Assembly: GCA_025357775.1 (NCBI GenBank)
Contig: JANXOQ010000455.1
Location: 1 to 6,010 of the forward strand
Direction: 5' to 3'
From: Ferruginibacter sp.
Lineage (GTDB): Bacteria > Bacteroidota > Bacteroidia > Chitinophagales > Chitinophagaceae
DNA length: 6,010 nucleotides
The notes under the pieces are model-generated. The model ran no database searches and was not told where the DNA came from. It saw nothing but the letters and a program-made list of their open reading frames with translations. Both the position numbers and the translations under genes were made by a program. Positions within the stretch are counted from its first letter, which is position 1; each line of letters starts with the position of its first letter. Below, piece after piece: positions 1 to 5,777 of the stretch.

Positions 1-134
1 CTCAATTTCGACAAGCTCAATTTCGACAAGCTCAATTTCGACAAGCTCAATTTCGACAAGCTCAATTTCGACAAGCTCAATTTCGACAAGCTCAATTTCG
101 ACAAGCTCAGTTTCGACAAGCTCAACTTGACAAG
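1..134. repeat. 15-bp tandem repeat array, continuing past the left window edge
   Basis: Seven exact copies of CTCAATTTCGACAAG fill 1-105. An eighth copy at 106-120 has one change (CTCAG for CTCAA), and a degenerate 14-nt ninth copy lies at 121-134. Perfect copies on the left decaying toward the right suggest the array continues beyond position 1. A 15-nt period preserves reading frame, and five of the six frames are open within the unit; plus frame 1 would read LNFDK repeats ending at a TGA at 139-141. I see no reason to call it coding. It lies just beyond the 3' end of the minus-strand gene that stops at 159. The rephased core TTCGACAAGCTCA resembles a short intergenic motif that I recall being scattered through many bacterial genomes. 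That resemblance is from memory and was not searched. Confidence 0.95.
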
Positions 135-140
135 TAATTG

Positions 141-160
141 AAATTTTAAAAATAAAATTT
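141..160 (-). terminator. A/T-only inverted repeat at the 3' end of the YciO-like gene; weak terminator candidate
   Basis: AAATTTTA at 141-148 is the exact reverse complement of TAAAATTT at 153-160, separated by AAAA. On the minus strand this gives an 8-bp hairpin with a TTTT loop that takes in part of the stop codon at 159-161. It contains no G-C pair and no clear T tract follows it, so a role in termination is only a possibility. In DNA this AT-rich it could be chance. Confidence 0.25.
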
Positions 161-767
161 ACCCCTCAAAAACCCCTAACCCCTGTCTTATAACCTCCCA
201 ATCATCAGTGGTACAATCTACAATGGTAGATGGCTGCATTCCACCAATGCCCCCATCAATTACAAAGGCTACTCTATCTTTAAATTTTTCAAAAATTACT
301 TCGGGGTCGGTATATTCTTCTACTGTATCGCCAGGTAAAGATGCGCTTAAAATTGGATGGTCAAGCGCATCGCCTAATGCTCTACAAATATTATTATCTG
401 GTACACGCAAGCCAATAGTACTTTTTTTGCTTTGCAATATTTTTGGTACCAGCTTGCTAGCTGGTAATATAAAAGTAAATGCACCAGGCAAGTGGCTTTT
501 TAGCATTCTGTATAAAGGCGTATCGATACTTTTCGTATAATCGCTAAGGTGGCTTAGGTCTTTGCATATAAAAGATAACTGGGCCTTTGCAGGGTCTACA
601 TTTTTTATACGGCAAATTTTTTCAATAGCCTTGGGCTGATTAATACTACAACCAATACCATAAATTGTATCGGTAGGGTAAATAATTATTCCACCATCAT
701 TCATACACTCTGCTAGCTGTTTAATGAGCCTTGGTTGTGGGTTATCGGGATATATTTTTAATAGCAT
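159..767 (-). CDS. Sua5/YciO/YrdC-family protein, YciO-like (threonylcarbamoyl-AMP synthase fold)
   Basis: A 202-residue protein when started at the ATG at 767-765, stop TAA. The frame stays open to a TTG at 827, but those 20 extra residues do not look like the family, whereas MLLKIYPDNPQ is a typical start for it. Family blocks in order are PTDTIYGIGC (31-40), LPGAFTFIL (93-101), GLRVPDN (119-125) and PSTIVDC (179-185). True TsaC/Sua5 enzymes condense threonine, bicarbonate and ATP into threonylcarbamoyl-AMP for tRNA t6A37. They carry a KxR/SxN residue set. Aligned by eye, this protein keeps K55 but has V57 in place of the Arg, and keeps S141 but has S143 in place of the Asn. The opening IYPDNPQ.RLI and the ICRI segment strongly recall E. 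coli YciO. The fold is secure. Whether it is the cell's t6A enzyme is not, and it may be a paralogue with another nucleotide- or RNA-related role. Cytoplasmic. It diverges from the PfkB kinase gene across a 188-bp spacer. Confidence 0.9.
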   Translation of the reverse strand: MLLKIYPDNPQPRLIKQLAECMNDGGIIIYPTDTIYGIGCSINQPKAIEKICRIKNVDPAKAQLSFICKDLSHLSDYTKSIDTPLYRMLKSHLPGAFTFILPASKLVPKILQSKKSTIGLRVPDNNICRALGDALDHPILSASLPGDTVEEYTDPEVIFEKFKDRVAFVIDGGIGGMQPSTIVDCTTDDWEVIRQGLGVFEG

Positions 768-904
768 TCTAAAAGTTGTGGGTTTAAAGTTTGTGTTCTC
801 ATAAATTTGGTTGACAAAATTTACCAAACCTCGAACTTTGAATTAATAATTTTAACTGTTATAAAATATTTACCCAATTGGATATTTTAATTTTTGCTTT
901 TTAT

Positions 905-935
905 TTTGCCTACTTTTACAACGTTTTTATTTTTC
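905..935 (+). promoter_or_regulatory. Candidate Bacteroidota-type promoter for the PfkB kinase gene
   Basis: TTTG at 905-908 could serve as the -33 element. It is followed after 19 nt by TATTTTTC at 928-935, which matches the TAnnTTTG -7 consensus except for its last base. The spacing is in the range known for this phylum and would give a leader of roughly 15 nt before the ATG at 956. The surrounding DNA is so T-rich that a chance match is quite possible. Confidence 0.22.
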
Positions 936-955
936 AAAATTACAACTTAAATACC

Positions 956-1879
956 ATGTCTTTAATTACTGTCGGCACAATGGCTTTTGATGCTATTGAA
1001 ACACCTTTTGGAAAAGTAGATAAAATTATAGGTGGGTCTGCTACATATGTAGCGTATGCAGCTTCAAATTTTATAAAACCAATACAACAAATTTCTATTG
1101 TGGGGTACGATTTTCCGCAAGAAGAAATGGATGAGCTTACCAAGCGTGGTGTAGAGCTTGATGGTGTAGAAATCGTAAAAGATAAAAAATCTTTTTTTTG
1201 GAGTGGTAAATATCATTTAGATATGAATACAAGAGATACGCTTGTAACAGACCTTAATGTGCTAGAAGATTTTAACCCAATAGTGCCAAATAGCTACCAA
1301 GGTGCAGAGTTTTTAATGCTAGGCAACCTTATGCCGAAATTACAATTGAGTGTAATAAACCAATTGACAATACGTCCTAAATTAATAGTAATGGATACTA
1401 TGAATTTTTGGATGGATATAGCGCTTGACGATTTAAAAGAAGTATTGAGAAAAGTAGATGTGCTTATGGTGAATGATAGTGAGGCAAGACAATTGAGCGG
1501 AGAGTTTTCTTTAGTAAAAGCTGCAAAAAAAATAATGGAAATGGGACCAGCTTTTTTAGTAATAAAAAAAGGAGAGCATGGCGCACTATTGTTTCACGAA
1601 AACCATGTGTTTTTTGCACCAGCATTACCGCTTGAAGAAGTGTTTGACCCAACGGGTGCAGGAGATACCTTTGCTGGTGGCTTTGTTGGGCACCTTGCAA
1701 AAACAGGAAACATTAGCTTTGAAAATATGAAAACTGCTATTATTGTAGGTAGCGCAATGGCAAGTTTTTGTGTAGAAAAATTTGGTCCAAATAGATTAAG
1801 AGAAATTACCCAAGCCGATATTGACGACCGTATTAGCGAATTTGTACAATTGGTAAACTTTGATATTGATTTGGTATAA
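956..1879 (+). CDS. PfkB-family (ribokinase-like) sugar or nucleoside kinase, substrate unknown
   Basis: A 307-residue protein starting MSLITVGTMAFD. The frame extends upstream to a TTG at 878, but the added 26 residues are A/T-driven (rich in F, Y, I and N) and lie before the usual start of the fold. Ribokinase-family features in order are a substrate-side GGSATY block at residues 26-31, the NxxE motif NDSE at 173-176 (metal/phosphate site), and the PfkB signature DPTGAGDTFAGG beginning at residue 231. D237 is the predicted catalytic base and the GAG before it forms the anion hole. Length is normal for the family. It should transfer phosphate from ATP to a hydroxyl of a small sugar-like substrate in the cytoplasm. 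The sequence does not reveal which substrate, and no sugar transporter or catabolic gene lies beside it. It is followed by its own hairpin terminator at 1900-1945, so it is probably mostly monocistronic. Confidence 0.93.
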   Translation: MSLITVGTMAFDAIETPFGKVDKIIGGSATYVAYAASNFIKPIQQISIVGYDFPQEEMDELTKRGVELDGVEIVKDKKSFFWSGKYHLDMNTRDTLVTDLNVLEDFNPIVPNSYQGAEFLMLGNLMPKLQLSVINQLTIRPKLIVMDTMNFWMDIALDDLKEVLRKVDVLMVNDSEARQLSGEFSLVKAAKKIMEMGPAFLVIKKGEHGALLFHENHVFFAPALPLEEVFDPTGAGDTFAGGFVGHLAKTGNISFENMKTAIIVGSAMASFCVEKFGPNRLREITQADIDDRISEFVQLVNFDIDLV

Positions 1880-1899
1880 TTTTTTATAAAATTTTATGG

Positions 1900-1945
1900 T
1901 AGGGTTGCTGTACTTTAAGAAGTGTTAGCAACCCTATTTTATTTT
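1900..1945 (+). terminator. Rho-independent terminator after the PfkB kinase gene
   Basis: TAGGGTTGCT (1900-1909) pairs perfectly with AGCAACCCTA (1927-1936). Inside it, ACTT (1912-1915) pairs with AAGT (1920-1923) around a TAAG loop, giving a nearly continuous hairpin interrupted only by a small internal bulge. TTTTATTTT follows at 1937-1945. It begins 20 nt after the kinase stop codon and ends 12 nt before the ATG of the next gene. It therefore probably limits read-through into the small membrane protein gene, whose mRNA leader would otherwise contain this hairpin. Confidence 0.85.
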
Positions 1946-1957
1946 AAAGCAATTTTA

Positions 1958-2209
1958 ATGGATATAATAGCATTAATTTTTCTTGCAATGGAAATAGGAA
2001 AACTTGCTACTACAAAAGGGTTGTCTTCAAAAAAATGGATTATAAACCTTGTGCTAGCATGGGTTTTAGGAGAGCTAATTGGAGGTTATGTAGGAATTAT
2101 AATTTTTGGAAAAGAAAATTCTTTTAGCTGGTTATTGATAGCTTGGGGTGTAGCACTAACTTCCTATTTTGTAATAAAAAATCATTTACTAAAGTTTAGA
2201 AACGTATAA
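1958..2209 (+). CDS. Small integral membrane protein of unknown function
   Basis: An 83-residue protein starting MDIIALIF. The frame also has an upstream GTG at 1922, but that codon lies inside the terminator hairpin, so the ATG at 1958 is preferred. Hydrophobic segments lie at about 3-14 (short), 28-50 (glycine-rich, GELIGGYVGIIIFG) and 58-73 (WLLIAWGVALTSYFVI), giving two clear and one doubtful membrane spans. The first loop, IGKLATTKGLSSKKW, is basic; its IGKLA..KG.S..W pattern recalls small uncharacterised membrane proteins of Bacteroidota, a memory-based likeness. The C terminus (KNHLLKFRNV) is also basic, so both the loop and the tail may face the cytoplasm. No catalytic motif is visible. 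It is flanked by terminators on both sides and no promoter is evident in the 12 nt between the upstream terminator and the ATG. Expression may therefore depend on read-through. Function unknown. Confidence 0.75.
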   Translation: MDIIALIFLAMEIGKLATTKGLSSKKWIINLVLAWVLGELIGGYVGIIIFGKENSFSWLLIAWGVALTSYFVIKNHLLKFRNV

Positions 2210-2212
2210 AAC

Positions 2213-2239
2213 CAAAGTTTCTAACTTTGATTTTTATTT
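2213..2239 (+). terminator. Rho-independent terminator between convergent genes, probably bidirectional
   Basis: CAAAGTT (2213-2219) and AACTTTG (2223-2229) form a perfect 7-bp stem with a TCT loop, followed on the plus strand by TTTTTATTT at 2231-2239. It starts 3 nt after the stop of the small membrane protein gene. On the minus strand the same hairpin is followed by GTTTTAT, so it could also stop transcripts from the RluA-type gene that ends at 2341. The 100 nt between 2240 and 2340 hold no other convincing feature, only weak A/T inverted repeats. Confidence 0.75.
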
Positions 2240-2340
2240 ATACCAACTTAAACTAAAAAAATTGATGGGTTAAAAAATAAATATAATTGTTAGTAATATT
2301 CAAAAAACAATACTAGGATGAAAAGTTATTATATCAATAT

Positions 2341-3057
2341 TTATCTCTTTTTTAATTGCTGCATCAATGCACTAAATTCCTTTGGAGCTTTTGCACATAA
2401 CTCATACTTTTCGCCTTTTTCATTGCTAAAATTTAATTTGTAAGAATGCAACGCCAATCTTTTAATGATAGGCCTTTCTTCCTCATCATGCTTGCTTAGT
2501 TTATAATTTTTTTTCACAGAAGATATTAAAATAGGTTTTCCATCGCCATACAGAGGGTCGCAAGCAAGTGGGTGACCAATTTCTTTTGTATGCACCCTTA
2601 TTTGGTGTGTACGACCAGTAAATAATTGAAAGGATACCAACGAAAATTTTGGATTACCATCTAGTACCTCATAACCTGTTTGAGATTCCTTGCCGCTACG
2701 GTGTACGACCATTGTGCCTTTTTGAGTAAGATGTTCTATAATAGGGGCATCTACTATGCCAGCCTTTTCGTTAGGCTCACCTATAACAACTCCAAGGTAA
2801 AATTTTTCTACCCTGCGCTCTTCAAACATTTTGCAGAGGTATTTATGTGTAACCTCATTTTTTGCAAAAACTACCAAGCCACTGGTATCTTTATCTAAAC
2901 GATGTACCACAAAAATATTTGTGTACTTGTCTATCAAATATTCTTTTAGCGATTTTTCCGTTTGCTCCCTATCTGGTATGGTAAGTAAGCCGCTTGGTTT
3001 ATTTACAGCAACAAAATCATCGTTCTCAAAAATGATGTCGTATTTATTTTTTGCCAC
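2341..3057 (-). CDS. RluA-family RNA pseudouridine synthase
   Basis: A 238-residue cytoplasmic enzyme that isomerises uridine to pseudouridine in RNA. The hallmark HRLDKDTSG lies at 52-60, with D55 the predicted catalytic aspartate. Other family blocks are the opening NKPSGLLTIP (19-28), GRTHQIRVH (148-156), PLYG (168-171) and LALHSYKL (201-208). There is no S4 domain, and the length suits the short RluA/TruC-like members. Those act on rRNA or tRNA; the target here cannot be read from sequence. The start is GTG at 3057-3055. No ATG, GTG or TTG lies between it and the next in-frame upstream stop, so the GTG choice is firm. The gene begins 2 nt after the TAG of the upstream pseudouridine synthase gene, which implies one transcript and probably translational coupling. 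Confidence 0.95.
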   Translation of the reverse strand: MAKNKYDIIFENDDFVAVNKPSGLLTIPDREQTEKSLKEYLIDKYTNIFVVHRLDKDTSGLVVFAKNEVTHKYLCKMFEERRVEKFYLGVVIGEPNEKAGIVDAPIIEHLTQKGTMVVHRSGKESQTGYEVLDGNPKFSLVSFQLFTGRTHQIRVHTKEIGHPLACDPLYGDGKPILISSVKKNYKLSKHDEEERPIIKRLALHSYKLNFSNEKGEKYELCAKAPKEFSALMQQLKKR

Positions 3058-3059
3058 TG

Positions 3060-4361
3060 CTAATATTTTATTTTAGTGCTTACTTTTTTCTTTTTTGTTA
3101 CAGCAGTTTTTTTTACAACAACTGTTTTACCAGTTGCATCTTTTGGTAATAAAGCAGCAGCCTTTTTTTCAGAATGTGTTTTAAATTTTCTTGGCTGTGG
3201 TATTTTTACTTCTTTCACAAATTTTGGCTTGTCAGCATTTGCTATAGTACTTTCCAAAGCAATGGCAATTTCCTTGTCAGTAAAATCTTTCCCTTTTTTT
3301 CTATCTTCTTCTACTTCTTTTTTGGTAGCAATTATTTTATTGTTTTCATCTTTAGTAGGCAGCTTTTTCCCTCGCTTGCTTTCGTTCATATATTTTAATA
3401 CCCGTATTTCTTTTTCGCTTAGATAGCGCCACTTGCCACGCTCTACATTTTTCTTTGTAAGCCCTGCGTACATTACTCTATCCAAGCCTTTTACATCATA
3501 CCCAAGGCTTTCAAATATGCGACGCACAATTCTATTTCTGCCACTGTGTATTTCTATTCCAACAATTGATTTGTCTTTTGCATCTGAGTATGCAAGCGCA
3601 TCTACAATTACTGGCCCATCTTCTAGTGTAAGCCCTGTAATAATTTTATCAAAATCGTTTTTAGTTAAATTTTTATCCAATTTTACTTGGTATACTTTCG
3701 TTATTTCGTAGCTAGGGTGAGATAGCTTTTGGGTAAGGTCACCATCATTGGTAAGCAATAAAACCCCCGAGGTATTTCTATCTAATCTGCCAATAGGGTA
3801 AACTCTTTCTATAGTAGCTTGGCGTATTAATTCTAGTACTGTTTTTCTACCCTGAGGGTCGTCTGTTGTGGTAATATAATCTTTTGGTTTGTTTAATAAA
3901 ATGTACACCAAGTTTTTGGTTACAAAAAGTTTTTTGCCATTGTACTCTATCACATCGGTAGGTTGCACTTTGTAGCCAGGCTCGGTACATATAGTTTCAT
4001 TTACTTTTACGGTATTGGTAGCTATTATTTCAATGGCATCTCTACGAGAACATATACCGCAATGTGCCAAAAATTTGTTGAGAGGCATAACTACTTCTGT
4101 TGTTGTAGCTGGTTTTTCCAGCGTTCTAAGTACAGTTTTTCCACCACCTTTTTTAGGTGCCAATACCGGTCGTCCAGAGGGTGCTTTTTCAGCAACCATT
4201 ACCCCTCTTTTTATTTGTCTTGATTTATATTCTTCTGCTTTTTTGGCTTCAAAGTATGCACGCTTTTCTTTTAGTGCCTTCTTCTTTTCTTGGCGAAACT
4301 CTTCTTTTACAACGCTGTTTTTTTTGGGGTTTACAAACTTCTTAAAAGCATCTTGTGCCAT
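3060..4361 (-). CDS. RsuA/RluB/RluE/RluF-type pseudouridine synthase with S4 domain and long basic tails
   Basis: A 433-residue cytoplasmic enzyme predicted to make pseudouridine in rRNA. Domain order is a charged, lysine-rich N-terminal extension (about 1-90), an S4 RNA-binding domain starting PLNKFLAHCGICSRRDA (93 to about 150), then the catalytic domain. The latter has YILLNKP (153-159), GRLDRNTSG (191-199) with D194 the predicted nucleophile, and GRNRIVRRIFE (274-284), as in the RsuA/RluB group. The enzyme proper ends near residue 324. A roughly 109-residue tail follows, dominated by lysine, glutamate and short KKK runs, probably disordered and RNA-binding. E. coli RsuA is about 230 residues and RluB about 290, so the tails account for much of the excess. 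The start is ATG at 4361-4359. It lies directly upstream of a second, RluA-type, pseudouridine synthase gene and 140 nt downstream of the prenyltransferase gene. Confidence 0.94.
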   Translation of the reverse strand: MAQDAFKKFVNPKKNSVVKEEFRQEKKKALKEKRAYFEAKKAEEYKSRQIKRGVMVAEKAPSGRPVLAPKKGGGKTVLRTLEKPATTTEVVMPLNKFLAHCGICSRRDAIEIIATNTVKVNETICTEPGYKVQPTDVIEYNGKKLFVTKNLVYILLNKPKDYITTTDDPQGRKTVLELIRQATIERVYPIGRLDRNTSGVLLLTNDGDLTQKLSHPSYEITKVYQVKLDKNLTKNDFDKIITGLTLEDGPVIVDALAYSDAKDKSIVGIEIHSGRNRIVRRIFESLGYDVKGLDRVMYAGLTKKNVERGKWRYLSEKEIRVLKYMNESKRGKKLPTKDENNKIIATKKEVEEDRKKGKDFTDKEIAIALESTIANADKPKFVKEVKIPQPRKFKTHSEKKAAALLPKDATGKTVVVKKTAVTKKKKVSTKIKY

Positions 4362-4401
4362 AGTATGATATTTTTGCTGTTTTACAACAGTAGGTGAGGT
4401 G

Positions 4402-4409
4402 TAAAGGTA
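4402..4409 (-). promoter_or_regulatory. Possible -7 promoter element for the pseudouridine synthase pair
   Basis: The minus strand reads TACCTTTA here, one base off the TAnnTTTG consensus, 40 nt upstream of the ATG at 4361. No good TTTG lies at the expected -33 distance. The gap 4362-4501 shows no terminator for the prenyltransferase gene, so the three minus-strand genes could equally share one transcript. Confidence 0.2.
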
Positions 4410-4501
4410 GTGGTTATGGGGGTTTTATATGAAACATTAAACATAAGGGAAGAAAATGATTTACATGAAGAATGTGAACCCTGCTTCAACCTTTCAACTT
4501 T

Positions 4502-5257
4502 CTATAATTTTACTGGCACATTATGTATAGCCGCCGAAATCTCCTTTATTAGGCTTGCATCTTTTTCAATAGCATTGCCCACTACAATTAAATCTGCACC
4601 AGCTTTGCAATTGAGGTAAGCTTTTTCAGGCGTAGTAATACCGCCACCAATAATTAACGGAACATCAATACAAGAAGCTACTTTTTCAATCATAGCTTCG
4701 TTGATGGCTCTTTTTGCGCCACTGCCTGCATCCATGTATATGAGTTTCATTCCTAGCATTTCGCCAGCCATAGCAGTACACATTGCTATTTCATTTTTAT
4801 CGGATGGTAATGGAGCGGCATTGCTTATGTACGAAACGGTAGTAGGTGCGCCACCGTCTATTACCATATAACCCGTGGGCATTATTTCTAAGCCGCTTTT
4901 TTTTACAATTGGTGCAGATACTACATGCTGCCCTATGAGCAACTCTGGGTTACGACCACTTATTAGGCTAAGGTATAAAAGACCATCTGCATATTTGCTT
5001 ACTTGGCTTGGGCTACCGGGGAAAAGTATTACAGGTATATCGCAACTGCGTTTAATATATTGTACACATTCATTTAGATAGCTAGATATAACAAGGCTGC
5101 CTCCCACAAAAAAATAATCCACTTTTGCATCTAGCGAAAGTTGTATTAGTTCTTCCATATTATCATCGTTCACCTTATCAGGGTCAATAAGCACCGCAAA
5201 CGACTTTTTGTTTCGTTGTTTTTTTTCTGTAAGTGATTGATAAATATTGTGAGCCAT
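4502..5257 (-). CDS. Geranylgeranylglyceryl/heptaprenylglyceryl phosphate synthase (GGGPS/PcrB family)
   Basis: A 251-residue TIM-barrel prenyltransferase, start ATG at 5257-5255. The family joins a long prenyl diphosphate to sn-glycerol-1-phosphate, the first committed step of archaeal-type ether lipids. Visible blocks are IDPDK (24-28, Mg/diphosphate binding), FVGGS (50-54), LFPGSPSQ (78-85), GYMVIDGG (129-136), DAGSGA (176-181), GGGI (204-207) and VGN (226-228). The glycine-rich strands at the barrel's C-terminal side form the glycerol-phosphate pocket. Length agrees with the group that includes bacterial members. From family knowledge, Bacteroidota proteins of this kind can have true geranylgeranyl activity while the Bacillus PcrB uses heptaprenyl diphosphate. 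Chain length cannot be decided here by eye. No sn-glycerol-1-phosphate dehydrogenase gene is in the window. It shares a 115-bp divergent spacer with arfB. Confidence 0.93.
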   Translation of the reverse strand: MAHNIYQSLTEKKQRNKKSFAVLIDPDKVNDDNMEELIQLSLDAKVDYFFVGGSLVISSYLNECVQYIKRSCDIPVILFPGSPSQVSKYADGLLYLSLISGRNPELLIGQHVVSAPIVKKSGLEIMPTGYMVIDGGAPTTVSYISNAAPLPSDKNEIAMCTAMAGEMLGMKLIYMDAGSGAKRAINEAMIEKVASCIDVPLIIGGGITTPEKAYLNCKAGADLIVVGNAIEKDASLIKEISAAIHNVPVKL

Positions 5258-5290
5258 AAATGCGCTTGAATTGTTGCAAAAATGCTTGTT

Positions 5291-5308
5291 TTTTTGTTAT
5301 TACAAAAA
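5291..5308. repeat. Short A/T dyad in the spacer between the prenyltransferase and arfB genes
   Basis: TTTTTGT (5291-5297) and ACAAAAA (5302-5308) are exact inverted copies separated by TATT. The dyad overlaps the -7-like element of the minus-strand gene, so a regulator site is conceivable. With only one G-C pair in each arm, it may also be chance. Confidence 0.3.
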
Positions 5309-5310
5309 TA
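5303..5310 (-). promoter_or_regulatory. Candidate -7 promoter element for the GGGPS-family gene
   Basis: The minus strand reads TATTTTTG, an exact match to the Bacteroidota TAnnTTTG element, 45 nt upstream of the ATG at 5257. That position would give a leader of roughly 38-40 nt. The nearest upstream TTG on that strand is 27 nt away, longer than the usual 17-23 nt, which weakens the call. Confidence 0.33.
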
Positions 5311-5372
5311 TTAACCATAGAAATAATGCTATTGGTACAATTTGTTTTAAAATAGAAGTAATTTTACAAGTT

Positions 5373-5777
5373 ATGTTACCCGATTTTAGTAAAGAAATAA
5401 AGTATAAAACAGCCCGTAGTGGCGGCAAAGGCGGCCAAAATGTAAACAAGGTGGAAACCATGGTAGAAGGCTATTGGCATATAAACAATTCTGCTTTTTT
5501 TAACGAAAATGAAAAATTTTTAATAAATAATAAACTTGCCAATAAAATAAATGCAGAAGGATATTTATTGGTTAAAAGCCAAACAGCTCGTACACAATTA
5601 GCAAATAAAGCGGAGGTATTGCTAAAAATAAAAGCCCATATAAAAAAAGCATTAATTATACCTGTAAAAAGAAAGCCTACTAAAATACCAAAAGCTGTTG
5701 TTAGAAAAAGACTAGAAACAAAAAAGAAAACAGCAGAAATAAAACTGGGTAGAAGAAAAATTATAGGTAATGAGTAA
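5373..5777 (+). CDS. arfB: Alternative ribosome-rescue factor ArfB (YaeJ-type peptidyl-tRNA hydrolase)
   Basis: A 134-residue protein starting MLPDFSKEIKYK, close to E. coli ArfB (140). The open frame reaches back to a TTG at 5271, but those 34 residues are not family-like and the fold starts at the chosen ATG. The release-factor catalytic loop SGGKGGQNVNK is at 16-26 with the GGQ triplet at 20-22. SQTARTQLANK (69-79) matches the conserved S/YRSQ..N segment. The C-terminal tail from about residue 98 is strongly basic and ends TAEIKLGRRKI. In known ArfB proteins this tail enters the empty mRNA channel of stalled ribosomes, letting GGQ hydrolyse the peptidyl-tRNA. There is no codon-recognition domain, which separates it from RF1 and RF2. 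The stop overlaps the start of the next gene by 8 nt. Confidence 0.95.
   Translation: MLPDFSKEIKYKTARSGGKGGQNVNKVETMVEGYWHINNSAFFNENEKFLINNKLANKINAEGYLLVKSQTARTQLANKAEVLLKIKAHIKKALIIPVKRKPTKIPKAVVRKRLETKKKTAEIKLGRRKIIGNE

Noticed and set aside
1..134. CRISPR array or coding repeat at the left edge
   Set aside because: The copies abut directly with no unique spacers, so it is a plain tandem repeat; all three plus frames meet stops between 128 and 141, and no start or flanking protein is visible.
878..955. Upstream TTG extension of the PfkB kinase (26 residues that look hydrophobic, like a membrane anchor)
   Set aside because: The composition is what T-rich non-coding DNA would give, the family starts at MSLITVGT, and a candidate promoter lies inside it.
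3076..3426. Plus-strand open frame rich in Phe and Ser opposite the RsuA-type gene
   Set aside because: It is the complement of the lysine-rich tail (AAA read as TTT). It has no family features and lies wholly within a well-supported gene.
4015..4368. Plus-strand open frame of about 117 codons opposite the N-terminal part of the RsuA-type gene
   Set aside because: It is antisense to the charged N-terminal extension and S4 region, has biased composition and no recognisable domain.
4484..4501. CTTCAAC / CTTTCAAC short direct repeat next to the 3' end of the prenyltransferase gene
   Set aside because: Only two imperfect copies, with no hairpin and no clear terminator; too short to separate from chance.
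4410..4619. Plus-strand open frame covering part of the gap 4362-4501
   Set aside because: More than half lies antisense to the end of the GGGPS-family gene, and the translated sequence resembles nothing I know; the gap itself looks non-coding.
5271..5372. Upstream TTG extension of arfB (34 residues)
   Set aside because: It is not conserved-looking, overlaps the divergent promoter region, and the ArfB fold starts at the ATG at 5373.
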